Origin: Verrucomicrobiota bacterium | GTDB lineage: Bacteria; Verrucomicrobiota; Verrucomicrobiia; Limisphaerales; UBA1100 | NCBI GenBank assembly: GCA_028872645.1 | Contig: JAPKDK010000004.1 | Span: 1-34,219 of the forward strand | Direction: 5' to 3' | DNA length: 34,219 bases | Shown: positions 7,906 through 17,099 of the stretch, piece by piece | Numbering within the stretch: position 1 is the first letter of the stretch | Layout of the letters: each line of letters begins with the position of its first letter | The notes under the pieces: generated by a model | What the model was told of the DNA's origin: nothing | The model's input: only the letters and a program-made list of their open reading frames with translations | The model's database searches: none | Translations under genes and position numbers: made by a program

Positions 7906-9126
7906 ATGCGAATCCTAACATCCCTCATCCTCCTGAGCCTCGCGCTCAACACCTTCGCCGCAAACTGGTCGCAATGGCGCGGCCCCAATCGTGACGGCGT
8001 GAATCCCGAAAAAGGCCTCGCCAATCAATGGCCCGAGGCCGGCCCCAAGTTGCTGTACAAAGCCACCGGCGTGGGCGTCGGGTTTTCCAGCGTGGTCATC
8101 GCCGATGGCACGCTCTACACGCTCGGCGATTTGGACGATGCCTGCTATCTCTTCGCGCTCGATCTCCAGGGTAATCACAAATGGAAAGCCCGCGTGGGCG
8201 AGCCCAAAGGTCATCGCGGCTATCCCGGCCCGCGCTCCACGCCCACGGTGGCGGGGGGTCACGTGTATTGCCTCGGCCAACACAGCGATCTGGTTTGCAT
8301 CACCACCGCCGGAAAAGAAGTGTGGCGCACGAATTTGGAAAAAGATTTCGGCGGCAAAATGATGAGCGGCTGGCGTTGGAGCGAATCGCCATTGGTGGAT
8401 GACGGCAATGTGATTATCACCCCCGGCGGACGCAATGGCGCGGTGATTGCCCTCAATGCCAAGACCGGCAAACCCGCGTGGCGCTGCGAGGACTGGCAGG
8501 ATTCCGCTGGGTATTCTTCACTCATCGTCCGCGAAATTGGCGGCATCAAACAATACCTCCAGCTCACCGGCAGCAGCGTGGCGGGCATCGACGCCAGCAA
8601 CGGGAAACTCCTCTGGAGTGCTCCACGCAAAGGGCGCACGGCGGTGGTCAGCACGCCGGTGTTTCATAATGGCACGCTGTTTGTCACGAGCGCGTACAGC
8701 GTAGGCTGCAACGGGTTCACCGTGGAATACAAAGACAGCAAGTTTAGCACGAAAGAAATTTACAAACACGCCGGCGGCGTGGGAATGGCCAACCACCACG
8801 GCGGGGCCATTCGCGTGGGCGATTATGTGTACGGCTCCAACGGCGGCTCAATGTCCTGCCTTGAGTTGGCCACCGGCAAAGTGATGTGGAACGAACGCAG
8901 CGCCGGCAAAGGCGCGATCGTGGTAGCCGACAACAAAATCATCCTCCGCACCGAACGCGGCCCCGTGTCGCTGGTGAAGCTCAGCCCCAAAGCCTACGAA
9001 GAAGTCAGCCGCTTCAACCAACCCGAACGCACCCGCGCCAAAGCCTGGGCGCATCCGGTGGTTCTGGATGGGAAACTGTACCTGCGCGATCAGGATTCGA
9101 TGTTTGTTTTTGATGTCAGCGAGTGA
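7906..9126 (+). CDS. PQQ-like beta-propeller repeat protein (tandem paralogue)
   Basis: Signal peptide 'MRILTSLILLSLALNTFAANWSQWRGPNRDGVNPEKGLANQWPEAGPKLLY', same architecture as the upstream gene. Confidence 0.9.
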   Translation: MRILTSLILLSLALNTFAANWSQWRGPNRDGVNPEKGLANQWPEAGPKLLYKATGVGVGFSSVVIADGTLYTLGDLDDACYLFALDLQGNHKWKARVGEPKGHRGYPGPRSTPTVAGGHVYCLGQHSDLVCITTAGKEVWRTNLEKDFGGKMMSGWRWSESPLVDDGNVIITPGGRNGAVIALNAKTGKPAWRCEDWQDSAGYSSLIVREIGGIKQYLQLTGSSVAGIDASNGKLLWSAPRKGRTAVVSTPVFHNGTLFVTSAYSVGCNGFTVEYKDSKFSTKEIYKHAGGVGMANHHGGAIRVGDYVYGSNGGSMSCLELATGKVMWNERSAGKGAIVVADNKIILRTERGPVSLVKLSPKAYEEVSRFNQPERTRAKAWAHPVVLDGKLYLRDQDSMFVFDVSE

Positions 9127-9130
9127 CGCT

Positions 9131-9263
9131 GAAATTCCCAAGGCCCAAGAACCAAACCCCCAAGGAAATCCCAATGACCAATTCCCAAAATGGGAAAGCC
9201 ATTGACATTGCGCCATTTGGGTTTGGATATTCCTTGGTTTTTGGTCATTGGAAATTGGGCATT
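9131..9263. repeat. CCAATGACCAA-type palindromic intergenic repeat (family R3, copy 1)
   Basis: AATCCCAATGACCAATTCCCAA and inverted TTTTTGGTCATTGGAAATTGGG; fills the gap between two convergent stop codons. Confidence 0.6.
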
Positions 9264-11289
9264 ACCCCAACCCTTCCCGCATCGCCGCAAACATACTTTT
9301 CCCATCTTCCACGCTCACCGGTTCTTTTTTGGAATCGAGATCTTCGCAGAGTTCTTCGGGAATTTCTTTCAGAAAACTGCTCGGATGGCACAGGAAATTT
9401 TGGCCGTATTTTTTGCGGTTGAGGCAATGGGATATAGTCAGTGTTTTCATTGCGCGGGTGATGGCGACGTAGAAGAGGCGGCGCTCTTCGTCGAGCGTGC
9501 CTTCCACGGCGGAGCGTGAGTGCGGCAGCAATCCTTCCTCAACGCCCACGAGAAATACGTGCGGGAACTCCAAGCCCTTGCAACTGTGTGTGGTGATGAG
9601 GGTGACGGCGTCGCCAGCGTCTTCTTTGTCCGCCTCGCGATCGGCGTCCAGCGTGATATCGTCGAGAAATTTACCGAGGCGATTGGCGGGCAAAAGCGAT
9701 TCGCCGCGGTTATCCATTGTTGAAATTATATCGCGCAAATTGCGCATTCGGTTTTCGGCGTTCTCGGGATCCTTTTCGCCTTTGCGCAGTTCAGCGATGT
9801 AATCAATTTCATCGAGAAACTTATCCGCCCAACTCGCCAGGGAAAGCTCGGTCTCGCCAAGCGGCCCGCGAAAATCTTCGACCAGTGCTACAAACGCCTC
9901 GATGGATTTTCGGGCGCGCGGCTGGAATTCGTGGATGACGAGATCGTTTTTCATCGCTTTCCACACCGAACAATCCCGCTCTTGGCTGGCGCCGAGCAGG
10001 CGTTCCATCGTCACATCGCTGAGCCCGCGCGCGGGGATGTTCGCGATGCGCAGCAGGCTGGCGTCGTCGTTGGGGTTGATGAAGGTTTTCATAAACGCGA
10101 GAAAATCCCGAATCTCGCGCCGGTCAAAAAAGCTTTGGCCGCCGATCAAATGATAGCGCACCTCGGCCTTGCGCAAGGCGGTTTCGAGCGGACGCGCCTG
10201 CACGTTGGTGCGAAACAAAATCGAGTGATCCTTCCACGGAGTGCGCTTGGCCATTCGGTTGAATTCAATCTCGTCCACAATCGTGCGGGCTTCCTCTTCC
10301 TCGTTGGCAAAGGCTTCGAGCCGCAGCAAATCGCCCGCGCCCTTGGCGCTCCATAATTGCTTGGGCCGGCGGCGCGGATTGTTTTTGATAACTGCATTGG
10401 CCGCATCGAGAATCACGCGGGTGGACCGATAATTTTGCTCGAGCTTGATGACCTTTACCTCGGGATAATGTTTTTCCATATCGAGGATGTTCGAAATCTC
10501 CGCGCCGCGCCAGCCGTAGATGCTTTGATCGTCATCGCCCACCACGCACACATTGCGATGCTCCTTGGACAGCAAATGCATCAGCTCAAACTGCGCCGCG
10601 TTAGTGTCCTGATATTCGTCCACCATCACGTACTGATACCGCGCGCGGCATTCCTCGAGCGCCTCAGGAAATTCATTAAAAATCCGCAGCGTGAGCACCA
10701 ACAGATCATCAAAATCCACCGCATTCGCCGCGCGCAAAGCGGAATCGTAACGCCGCCGAATATGCCCCGCCATCGCGAGGCTATCTTCATTGCCCGGCAC
10801 ATTCCCGTTCGGCCCCGCGTTTTTCAGCCGACTCAACAATCCCTGCAACTCCCGCGCGTCGGCCTTCACATCCTTGCCGGCGATGGCGCTCAGCACTTTT
10901 TTCACCACACCGAGCTGCTCGCTGTCGCTGTAAATCACGAAGTTGCGCTTGTACCCAAGCTTCTCAATATGCCGCCGCAAAATGCGCACGCACAACGAAT
11001 GAAACGTGCAAATCGTTGGCTTCAACGGCTTGCCATCCGCGCGCGTGAGCGACTTGGGCAATCGCTTGAGTTGCTTGGTCACCCGCTGCTGCATCTCGCG
11101 CGCCGCTTTATTAGTAAATGTCACGGCCAAAATACGCTCCGGCGAAATCCCCTCGCTCACCATATGCGCCACGCGATGAGTGAGCGTACGCGTCTTCCCC
11201 GTGCCCGCCCCCGCCAAGATCAGCACCGGCCCCCGCAAGGTGGCGGCGGCTTTGCGCTGTTCAGGATTGAGGCCGGAGAGGTCGGACAT
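9262..11289 (-). CDS. UvrD/PcrA/Rep-family ATP-dependent DNA helicase (SF1A)
   Basis: 'LNPEQRKAAATLRGPVLILAGAGTGKTRTLTHRVAHM' Walker A; 'VMVDEYQDTNAAQFEL'; 'VVGDDDQSIYGWRGAEI'; 'TTHSCKGLEFPHVFLVG'. Confidence 0.97.
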   Translation of the reverse strand: MSDLSGLNPEQRKAAATLRGPVLILAGAGTGKTRTLTHRVAHMVSEGISPERILAVTFTNKAAREMQQRVTKQLKRLPKSLTRADGKPLKPTICTFHSLCVRILRRHIEKLGYKRNFVIYSDSEQLGVVKKVLSAIAGKDVKADARELQGLLSRLKNAGPNGNVPGNEDSLAMAGHIRRRYDSALRAANAVDFDDLLVLTLRIFNEFPEALEECRARYQYVMVDEYQDTNAAQFELMHLLSKEHRNVCVVGDDDQSIYGWRGAEISNILDMEKHYPEVKVIKLEQNYRSTRVILDAANAVIKNNPRRRPKQLWSAKGAGDLLRLEAFANEEEEARTIVDEIEFNRMAKRTPWKDHSILFRTNVQARPLETALRKAEVRYHLIGGQSFFDRREIRDFLAFMKTFINPNDDASLLRIANIPARGLSDVTMERLLGASQERDCSVWKAMKNDLVIHEFQPRARKSIEAFVALVEDFRGPLGETELSLASWADKFLDEIDYIAELRKGEKDPENAENRMRNLRDIISTMDNRGESLLPANRLGKFLDDITLDADREADKEDAGDAVTLITTHSCKGLEFPHVFLVGVEEGLLPHSRSAVEGTLDEERRLFYVAITRAMKTLTISHCLNRKKYGQNFLCHPSSFLKEIPEELCEDLDSKKEPVSVEDGKSMFAAMREGLG

Positions 11290-11349
11290 TGGGAGAGGGA
11301 GTTAAGCGAAGAGTACCGCCCAAGCCAATCGGAAGTTAGTCACAGGGGG

Positions 11350-11431
11350 AATGACCAAGTTCCAAAGCCCAAGGGAATTCCAATGACCAAAACCCCAAAA
11401 AAAAACTCACCCTCATTGGGCCTTGGTCATT
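11350..11431. repeat. CCAATGACCAA-type palindromic repeat (family R3, copy 2)
   Basis: GAATGACCAAGTTCCAAAGCCCAAGGGAATTCCAATGACCAAAACCCC and inverted CATTGGGCCTTGGTCATTT. Confidence 0.6.
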
Positions 11432-11897
11432 TATTCAGGTCTTCCTCCAAAAACTTCGCCACGTCCTTAAACCTTGGCACGTTGTCGGGATTAATTTCCA
11501 TTAACAATTTGTGTGCTTCGAGGCTCGCTTCGGTGAGGGCGCGTTTATCAGCGTAGGTGGATTCGGTGTTTTGGAGTTTGGCGTCAAATGGGTTTTCGCC
11601 GGTGCCGACGGTGAGGAGTTCCATCACGCCAAGGCTGTCGAGCAGGTCGATGATGCGTTCGCTGGGGTTGAGCAGTTCGATGCGGTCGAGCCGATTGGTC
11701 ATACTCATTAGGATGCCGAGAAAGGTGCTGTCCATATTCACGCAATCGGTGAGGTCGAGCAATAGCACGCGGCCGCCTTGTTCGCAGGATTGATTGACCA
11801 CGGTTTTGAAATCCACGCCCGCGGCGAAGTTGGCGGGGCCACCGACTTTGATGCAGGCGATGCCTTCGGTGACGGCGACTTGGAGGCGGGCGCTCAT
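11427..11897 (-). CDS. STAS-domain protein (anti-sigma factor antagonist-like)
   Basis: 156 aa; 'GGRVLLLDLTDCVNMDSTFLGILMSMTNRL' resembles the STAS phosphoacceptor loop. Confidence 0.8.
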   Translation of the reverse strand: MSARLQVAVTEGIACIKVGGPANFAAGVDFKTVVNQSCEQGGRVLLLDLTDCVNMDSTFLGILMSMTNRLDRIELLNPSERIIDLLDSLGVMELLTVGTGENPFDAKLQNTESTYADKRALTEASLEAHKLLMEINPDNVPRFKDVAKFLEEDLNK

Positions 11898-13084
11898 CAG
11901 GCTGCGACCGCTGGGCGCGCGGCGATTTGGGTGAGGGTGGATTGCAAAATAAATGAATCGTCCAGCGAACTGGAAACGAGTTTGAGGTTGGCTTGCATTA
12001 ACAGATCGAGCGCGCGGACGAGTTCGGCACTGGTGTAGTTGTTCGCCTGTCGCGTGGCGTTAAATAATACATACGGATGCAGCCCCAGCGGACTGATGCG
12101 GCGGTCATCGGGAAACTCGCCGGCGGGCAATGTATCGAGCTGCGACTTGAATTCCGGGTACGCATGGGCGGGGCGAATCATATCCGCATCCAACAATTCT
12201 CGCGCGAAGAGCAGCGCGCGCACTTTACTAATAAGCCCAGAGCACAGGCCGATGGTGGATTTTTGCCGATCGGTTTTTGCCGCCCACAAATCCTCATCCA
12301 ACCGCCGCAACAGACGCGGCAAATTGCGATCGCCCAACGCGTCGCCCAGCGCAAAAGCCTTCGCGTGTTTACCGGGCGTGACGATGGCGCGCACGTCGTC
12401 GCGGGTCACCTCTGCGCGGTCGCCTACATAAAGCGCCACTTTTTCGCATTCGCTCATCAACGCGCGACTGTTCGGGCCGACCATTTGCACGAGCTCCGTG
12501 GCCGCGCCGTAGTCAGCCTTCACTCCGAGCTTGCGAAGCTTGCCGGTGACAAGCTGCTCGGCCTTGGCCTGCCACTCGCGGTCGTCGGTGGAGAGCGCCT
12601 TAAATTCCTCATCGTGCCCCTGCTTGGCGATGGCTTTGTAAAACACCTTTCGCTTGTCGCATTTGGCGGCGCTAATGAGGAGGCGCACACCTTGCCAATC
12701 GAATGCCTTCAACCACGCCGTGAGATCGGCCAGGCCGCTGGTGACGTCTTTGGTTTTGGACGTGCGATCGTCGCCCAGAAAATTGCAGTCCTTAAACCAC
12801 ACGACTTTTTCGCCGCCAAAAAACGGGAGTGTATCCAGCGCCATCCGCAGTCGCCCAAGAATTTTGGAGGCCTCGCCCCCATTGGCCGCGTGGGCCTCGA
12901 CGGTTTCGTGATCCTCGCCGCCGACCGCTTCGCACCAGCCTTGGAAAATCTGCCGCGCGCGCTGGCTCACCGCGAAGTCATCATCGCCATGCACCAACAC
13001 CAACGGCACCTCCGGAAGCGAGGGCGCCTTATTCGTCTTCTGATTCTTCGCTGGCACCTTCGTTGATTTGCTCAAGAAATTCAC
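11897..13084 (-). CDS. holA: DNA polymerase III subunit delta
   Basis: 'PLVLVHGDDDFAVSQRARQIF', 'LGRLRMALDTLPFFGGEKVVWFKDCNF', 'VGPNSRALMSECEKVALYVG'; exact start uncertain, overlaps the upstream gene. Confidence 0.85.
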   Translation of the reverse strand: MNFLSKSTKVPAKNQKTNKAPSLPEVPLVLVHGDDDFAVSQRARQIFQGWCEAVGGEDHETVEAHAANGGEASKILGRLRMALDTLPFFGGEKVVWFKDCNFLGDDRTSKTKDVTSGLADLTAWLKAFDWQGVRLLISAAKCDKRKVFYKAIAKQGHDEEFKALSTDDREWQAKAEQLVTGKLRKLGVKADYGAATELVQMVGPNSRALMSECEKVALYVGDRAEVTRDDVRAIVTPGKHAKAFALGDALGDRNLPRLLRRLDEDLWAAKTDRQKSTIGLCSGLISKVRALLFARELLDADMIRPAHAYPEFKSQLDTLPAGEFPDDRRISPLGLHPYVLFNATRQANNYTSAELVRALDLLMQANLKLVSSSLDDSFILQSTLTQIAARPAVAA

Positions 13085-13490
13085 TCATATCCTCCACCTC
13101 TTCAAACAGCCTGGCCGACACATACACCGGAATTTTTTGCGCCGTCGCAATCGCGAGGCAATCGCTGGGCCGCGCGTCCAGCTCCACAATCTTGGAGCCC
13201 AGCTCGTTTTCCATCTTCAAAATCGCCCGCGCGAAATACGTCGAATGCTTCAGCTCCGTAATCACCACCCGCTCCACCCCAATGCCGAACCCCTGAAAAA
13301 CATTGCTCAGCAAATCGTGCGTCAACGGCCGTTCCTTCGGCGCATCACGCAGGAAATTGCCAATCACCGCCGCCATATTAGTTTCCACCTGAATAATGAA
13401 AACCTTCTCGTCATTCCCCAAAAAAATCGCAGCACCGCTATTGGCGGGAAGAATCCCACGAATCTGTACCAGAATGACATCCGCGTTCAC
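13029..13490 (-). CDS. Bifunctional nuclease family protein (DUF151)
   Basis: 'SKIVELDARPSDCLAIATAQKIPVYVSARLFEEVEDM', 'ERPLTHDLLSNVFQGFGIGVERVVITEL'. Confidence 0.92.
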   Translation of the reverse strand: MNADVILVQIRGILPANSGAAIFLGNDEKVFIIQVETNMAAVIGNFLRDAPKERPLTHDLLSNVFQGFGIGVERVVITELKHSTYFARAILKMENELGSKIVELDARPSDCLAIATAQKIPVYVSARLFEEVEDMSEFLEQINEGASEESEDE

Positions 13491-13555
13491 GTGCCCAATC
13501 TACGCCGCGCGAGCCCGATTGACAAGCCCTTGCCGTCTGCGGCAGAATTCGGCCC

Positions 13556-14041
13556 TTGGATTTTCGTGAAAAAATACTGGACGCCGAAGGATTGCCCGCG
13601 TGGCGCGAAGCCCTCCGCGCCCAAGGGCGCACCCTCGCCGCCACCAACGGCTGCTTCGACATCCTCCACGCCGGCCACGTCAACTACCTCCAAGCCGCCC
13701 GCAACGAAGCCGACGCCCTCATCGTGGGCCTCAACAGCGACCGCTCCACCGCCGAGCTAAAAGGCCCCGACCGCCCCATCCACACCGAGGCCGACCGCGC
13801 CGCCGTGCTCGCCGCGCTGGAATCCGTCGACGCTGTTTTCATCTTCGACGACCTCCGCGCCACAAACTTCCTGCAAATCGCCCAACCCGATGTCTACGTC
13901 AAAGGCGGCGATTACACCGTCGACCAACTCCCCGCCGAAGAACGCGCCATCATCCAAGCCCAAGACGGCCGCATCACCGTCCTCGGCCACCTCCCCGGCA
14001 AATCCTCCACCGAAATCGCCCGCCGCATTTTGGAAGGTTAA
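13556..14041 (+). CDS. rfaE2: D-glycero-beta-D-manno-heptose 1-phosphate adenylyltransferase (TTG start)
   Basis: Nucleotidyltransferase motif '[36 protein letters not shown]', '[26 protein letters not shown]'. Confidence 0.93.
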   Translation: MDFREKILDAEGLPAWREALRAQGRTLAATNGCFDILHAGHVNYLQAARNEADALIVGLNSDRSTAELKGPDRPIHTEADRAAVLAALESVDAVFIFDDLRATNFLQIAQPDVYVKGGDYTVDQLPAEERAIIQAQDGRITVLGHLPGKSSTEIARRILEG

Positions 14042-14084
14042 TTTCCCGCTTGCCAGGTGCTGCCGCTCTCGGGCAAGGTCTCCT

Positions 14085-15653
14085 ATGGCAGCCAAGTCCA
14101 ATTCTGATGACACAGATTCGCAGTTTTATTTGACCGCGGATACTTTCTTCCCACGCCACGCCAACACCGGCCTTACGTTTGACGACGTGACCCTCGCCAC
14201 GCAGTTTTCCCAAATCCTCCCGCGCGAAACGGTTTTGGACACGCGGTTAGCGGAAAATCTGGAGCTGCATTTACCGATTATTTCTGCCGATATGGATACC
14301 GTTACCGAGCACGCGATGGCTATCGCGATGGCGCTCAAGGGCGGGCTGGGGCTTGTGCATTATAATATGACCGAGAAACAGCAGCTCAAGGAAGTGAGCC
14401 GAGTGAAGAATCACGTGCACGGGTTGATTCAGGAACCGATCACCGTGACGGCCGATCTTTCCGTGAGCGATGTGCTCGAGCTGATCGAGGAACAGCGCTA
14501 CACATTCAGCACGTTTCCGGTGGTGGATAAGGCAGGCAACCTCACCGGCCTCCTTTCCGGCAGTGTGGTGAAGCCGCGCTACGCCGACCGCCGCGTAGGC
14601 GATGCCGCCATCCCGCGTACGAGCGTCCACGCTGTCACTGAAAAAGAACTCGAACCCGATCCCATCCGCGTGGCTGACCAGTTTTTCACCGACCATCCGG
14701 GCATCAATAAATTATTGGTGGTGGATGACGCCGATCACTTGAAGGGACTTTTCACTCTTAGCGATGTGGAACGGATTGCCCTGGAAAAAAGCGCCCAATT
14801 CAAACCCGCGCGCGATGCGGAATTCCGGTTGCTCTGTGGCGCGGCGGTTTCCGCCACGCGCACGCAGGGCGGCGAGCTGGACCGCGAACGCATCACCACC
14901 CACGTGGGCGCATTGCTCGAACGCGGCGTGGACGCCGTGGCCGTCTCCACCGCGCACGGCCACACGCAGGGCGTGGGCGATACAGTAAAACTCATTCGCG
15001 ATGCTTTTCCAGCTCTACCCATCATCGCCGGCAACGTCACCAGCGCGGCGGGCGTGGAGTACTTGGCCGACTGCGGTGCCAACTCCATCAAGGTCGGCCA
15101 AGGGCCCGGTTCCATTTGCACCACGCGCATCGTCGCCGGCGTGGGCATCCCGCAGCTCACGGCATTGTACGTGGCGGCCAAAGGCGCGGCGGCCAAGGGC
15201 GTTACCATCATCGCCGATGGCGGCGTGACCAAGAGCGGCGATATTGTAAAAGCACTCACGCTTTCGAACGCGGTGATTTGTGGCGGGTTGCTCGCCGGTT
15301 GCCAGGAATCGCCCGGCGACATTGTTGAAATCAGCGGCAAACGCTACAAACAATATCGCGGAATGGGCAGCCTCGCAGCGATGAAAGCCGGCAGCGCCGC
15401 CCGCTACGGCCACAGTGCCAAAGACGACACCCGCAAAATCGCCGCCGAAGGCGTGGAAGCGTTAAAGGAAGTTTCCGGTTCAGTCGATTCCGTGCTCACC
15501 CAACTCACCGGCGGAATCCAAAGCGGCCTAGGCTACCTCGGCGCGTCCAACCTCGCCGAGCTACACGACAAAGCCCGATACCTCCGCATCAGCGCCGCCA
15601 GCCAGCACGAATCCAAACCGCACGATGTGATTGAGGTGAAGGCGGGGAATTAA
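14085..15653 (+). CDS. guaB: IMP dehydrogenase with CBS domains
   Basis: '[26 protein letters not shown]', '[42 protein letters not shown]', '[11 protein letters not shown]'. Confidence 0.97.
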   Translation: MAAKSNSDDTDSQFYLTADTFFPRHANTGLTFDDVTLATQFSQILPRETVLDTRLAENLELHLPIISADMDTVTEHAMAIAMALKGGLGLVHYNMTEKQQLKEVSRVKNHVHGLIQEPITVTADLSVSDVLELIEEQRYTFSTFPVVDKAGNLTGLLSGSVVKPRYADRRVGDAAIPRTSVHAVTEKELEPDPIRVADQFFTDHPGINKLLVVDDADHLKGLFTLSDVERIALEKSAQFKPARDAEFRLLCGAAVSATRTQGGELDRERITTHVGALLERGVDAVAVSTAHGHTQGVGDTVKLIRDAFPALPIIAGNVTSAAGVEYLADCGANSIKVGQGPGSICTTRIVAGVGIPQLTALYVAAKGAAAKGVTIIADGGVTKSGDIVKALTLSNAVICGGLLAGCQESPGDIVEISGKRYKQYRGMGSLAAMKAGSAARYGHSAKDDTRKIAAEGVEALKEVSGSVDSVLTQLTGGIQSGLGYLGASNLAELHDKARYLRISAASQHESKPHDVIEVKAGN

Positions 15654-15874
15654 AACAGCACCGGCCGATTCATCACGCCGCATTCCGGGCACCGTGAGCG
15701 TTCCACGTCATCGTCATCGGTGTAAACATACTCGCATTCCTCGCAGCTGAACACGTTGTCCCGATTCGGGTCGGGCTCGAAATCCAATCCCCGCTGGCGG
15801 GCATAAAACGCAACTGCCGCCCAACCGCCCAGCAACACGAACAGGAATAAAAAAATGGAATCGGACACACTCAT
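15650..15874 (-). CDS. Small membrane-anchored zinc-ribbon/rubredoxin-like protein
   Basis: [74 protein letters not shown]: one TM plus a CxxC...CxxC pair; ATGA overlap with the upstream gene. Confidence 0.75.
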   Translation of the reverse strand: MSVSDSIFLFLFVLLGGWAAVAFYARQRGLDFEPDPNRDNVFSCEECEYVYTDDDDVERSRCPECGVMNRPVLF

Positions 15875-16665
15875 TCGCGACGCGGTTCCTCCTCGAGATT
15901 GGTGACCGTCAATGGATTCGTGTGCCAATGGAAAATCAAATCGCCCGTAGTGAAGTGGGAAGCATCCAGCGGCGCGGCGGGCGCGTTGGTGGATTTTGAA
16001 AACTGAATCGCGCGCCGCACCAATGCCAGCGCCATTGCATCCGCCGGTGCGTGGCCCGAGCCGCCCAAACGCACGACGCTAAACACACGCCCGCCGAGAT
16101 TCACCATCACCTGCACCCGCGTGGGCTGCAGCAGCGAGGTGTGATTCCACGTTTGCAGCTTGGGCGATGCGAGCAGTTTGCGTCCGGCCAAATCGCCCGC
16201 TACTTCCAACCGACTCGCCTTGGGCATTTCCAAGGGCGACACATTTAATGTCATAATTTCCGGCATCGGTTTCACAAACGCATTGGCGCTGTCACCAAGG
16301 TTGGTTTTGAGAATCGAGTCGATGGGGACGGTGAGCAAATTGGTGGGATATGGAATTTCAATCTCCGGCGGCTGCCACCGATACGGCTGATGCGGCAACC
16401 TTTCCGGCCGCAGCGATAGGCCGGAGAAGCCCTTTGGATTAGGCCGCGCAAACGCAGTTGGATCCTCCAGCGCCAAGGCTTCCAACAACCCGGCACTGTT
16501 GGTGTTGGCCAGCAAAAGTGATGGATAATTTTCCGGCCGCGCCGGTGCGTTAGATTGGCGAGAGAGCCACCACAAGCCGCCGCCCTGCAGCACGAACACC
16601 ACCGCCACCCACCAACCCCAATGAAACCGCCCCGTGGAGGGCGTGCTGCCGCTGGGGGTGGTCAT
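15871..16665 (-). CDS. TonB-like protein: N-terminal TM anchor, C-terminal TonB-like domain
   Basis: TM 'FHWGWWVAVVFVLQGGGLWWLS'; 'LLQPTRVQVMVNLGGRVFSVVRLGGSGHAPADAMALALVRRAIQFS' resembles a TonB C-terminal domain; downstream of exbB/exbD-like genes. Confidence 0.55.
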   Translation of the reverse strand: MTTPSGSTPSTGRFHWGWWVAVVFVLQGGGLWWLSRQSNAPARPENYPSLLLANTNSAGLLEALALEDPTAFARPNPKGFSGLSLRPERLPHQPYRWQPPEIEIPYPTNLLTVPIDSILKTNLGDSANAFVKPMPEIMTLNVSPLEMPKASRLEVAGDLAGRKLLASPKLQTWNHTSLLQPTRVQVMVNLGGRVFSVVRLGGSGHAPADAMALALVRRAIQFSKSTNAPAAPLDASHFTTGDLIFHWHTNPLTVTNLEEEPRRE

Positions 16666-17099
16666 TGCGTTTTTGCCCCGGCGGGTTTTTTGAGCAACCC
16701 CGGTTGCGTGGCCAGCCACGTTTTGTGAATGCCCGACGCGCGCGCGATGGCGGCCACGCGGGTGATGGATTCTTGACTCGCGCGGCGATCGGCCTGCAGC
16801 ACGAGTAATAAATTGGTGCGCCCAGCCGCCGCGAGCTTCAGCTCTCTCGGCAAATCATTTAATGTCATCGCCACGTTGCGAAAAAATAAATTGCCCTTTC
16901 GGTCCAACGCCACCACGAGCGTACCCGAGTAGCCTTCCGGCAGTGCGCCCGCCACTCTTGGCAACTCCACCGCCACACCTGGCGTGAGCAGCAATGCCTT
17001 GTTTTGAATCAGATAAAAAAGAAGTAAAAACATCATAGCCGCAATTGGCACGGCGCCGGGCAGTTCACAGCGAAGGTGATGTTGTCGTCGGAATTTCAC
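16662..17099 (-). CDS. ExbD/TolR-family protein (atypical)
   Basis: Single N-terminal TM 'GAVPIAAMMFLLLFYLIQN' followed by 'LLLTPGVAVELP' and a periplasmic domain with 'NLLLVLQADRRASQESITRVAAIARASGIHKTWLATQ'. Confidence 0.75.
   Translation of the reverse strand: MKFRRQHHLRCELPGAVPIAAMMFLLLFYLIQNKALLLTPGVAVELPRVAGALPEGYSGTLVVALDRKGNLFFRNVAMTLNDLPRELKLAAAGRTNLLLVLQADRRASQESITRVAAIARASGIHKTWLATQPGLLKKPAGAKTQ

Noticed and set aside
10357-11556. Long opposite-strand ORF (399 aa) and similar ones at 1741-2646, 12077-13066, 14735-15340 and 5531-6178
   Set aside because: They lie antisense to strongly supported genes (helicase, DsbD, HolA, GuaB, DUF1080), show no coherent motifs, and are expected shadows of GC-rich codon bias.
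13029-13084. 56-bp overlap between holA and the bifunctional nuclease gene as an unusual overlapping-gene pair
   Set aside because: Probably a start-site choice issue; GTG/TTG codons after a GGAGG-like sequence just downstream could be the real holA start.
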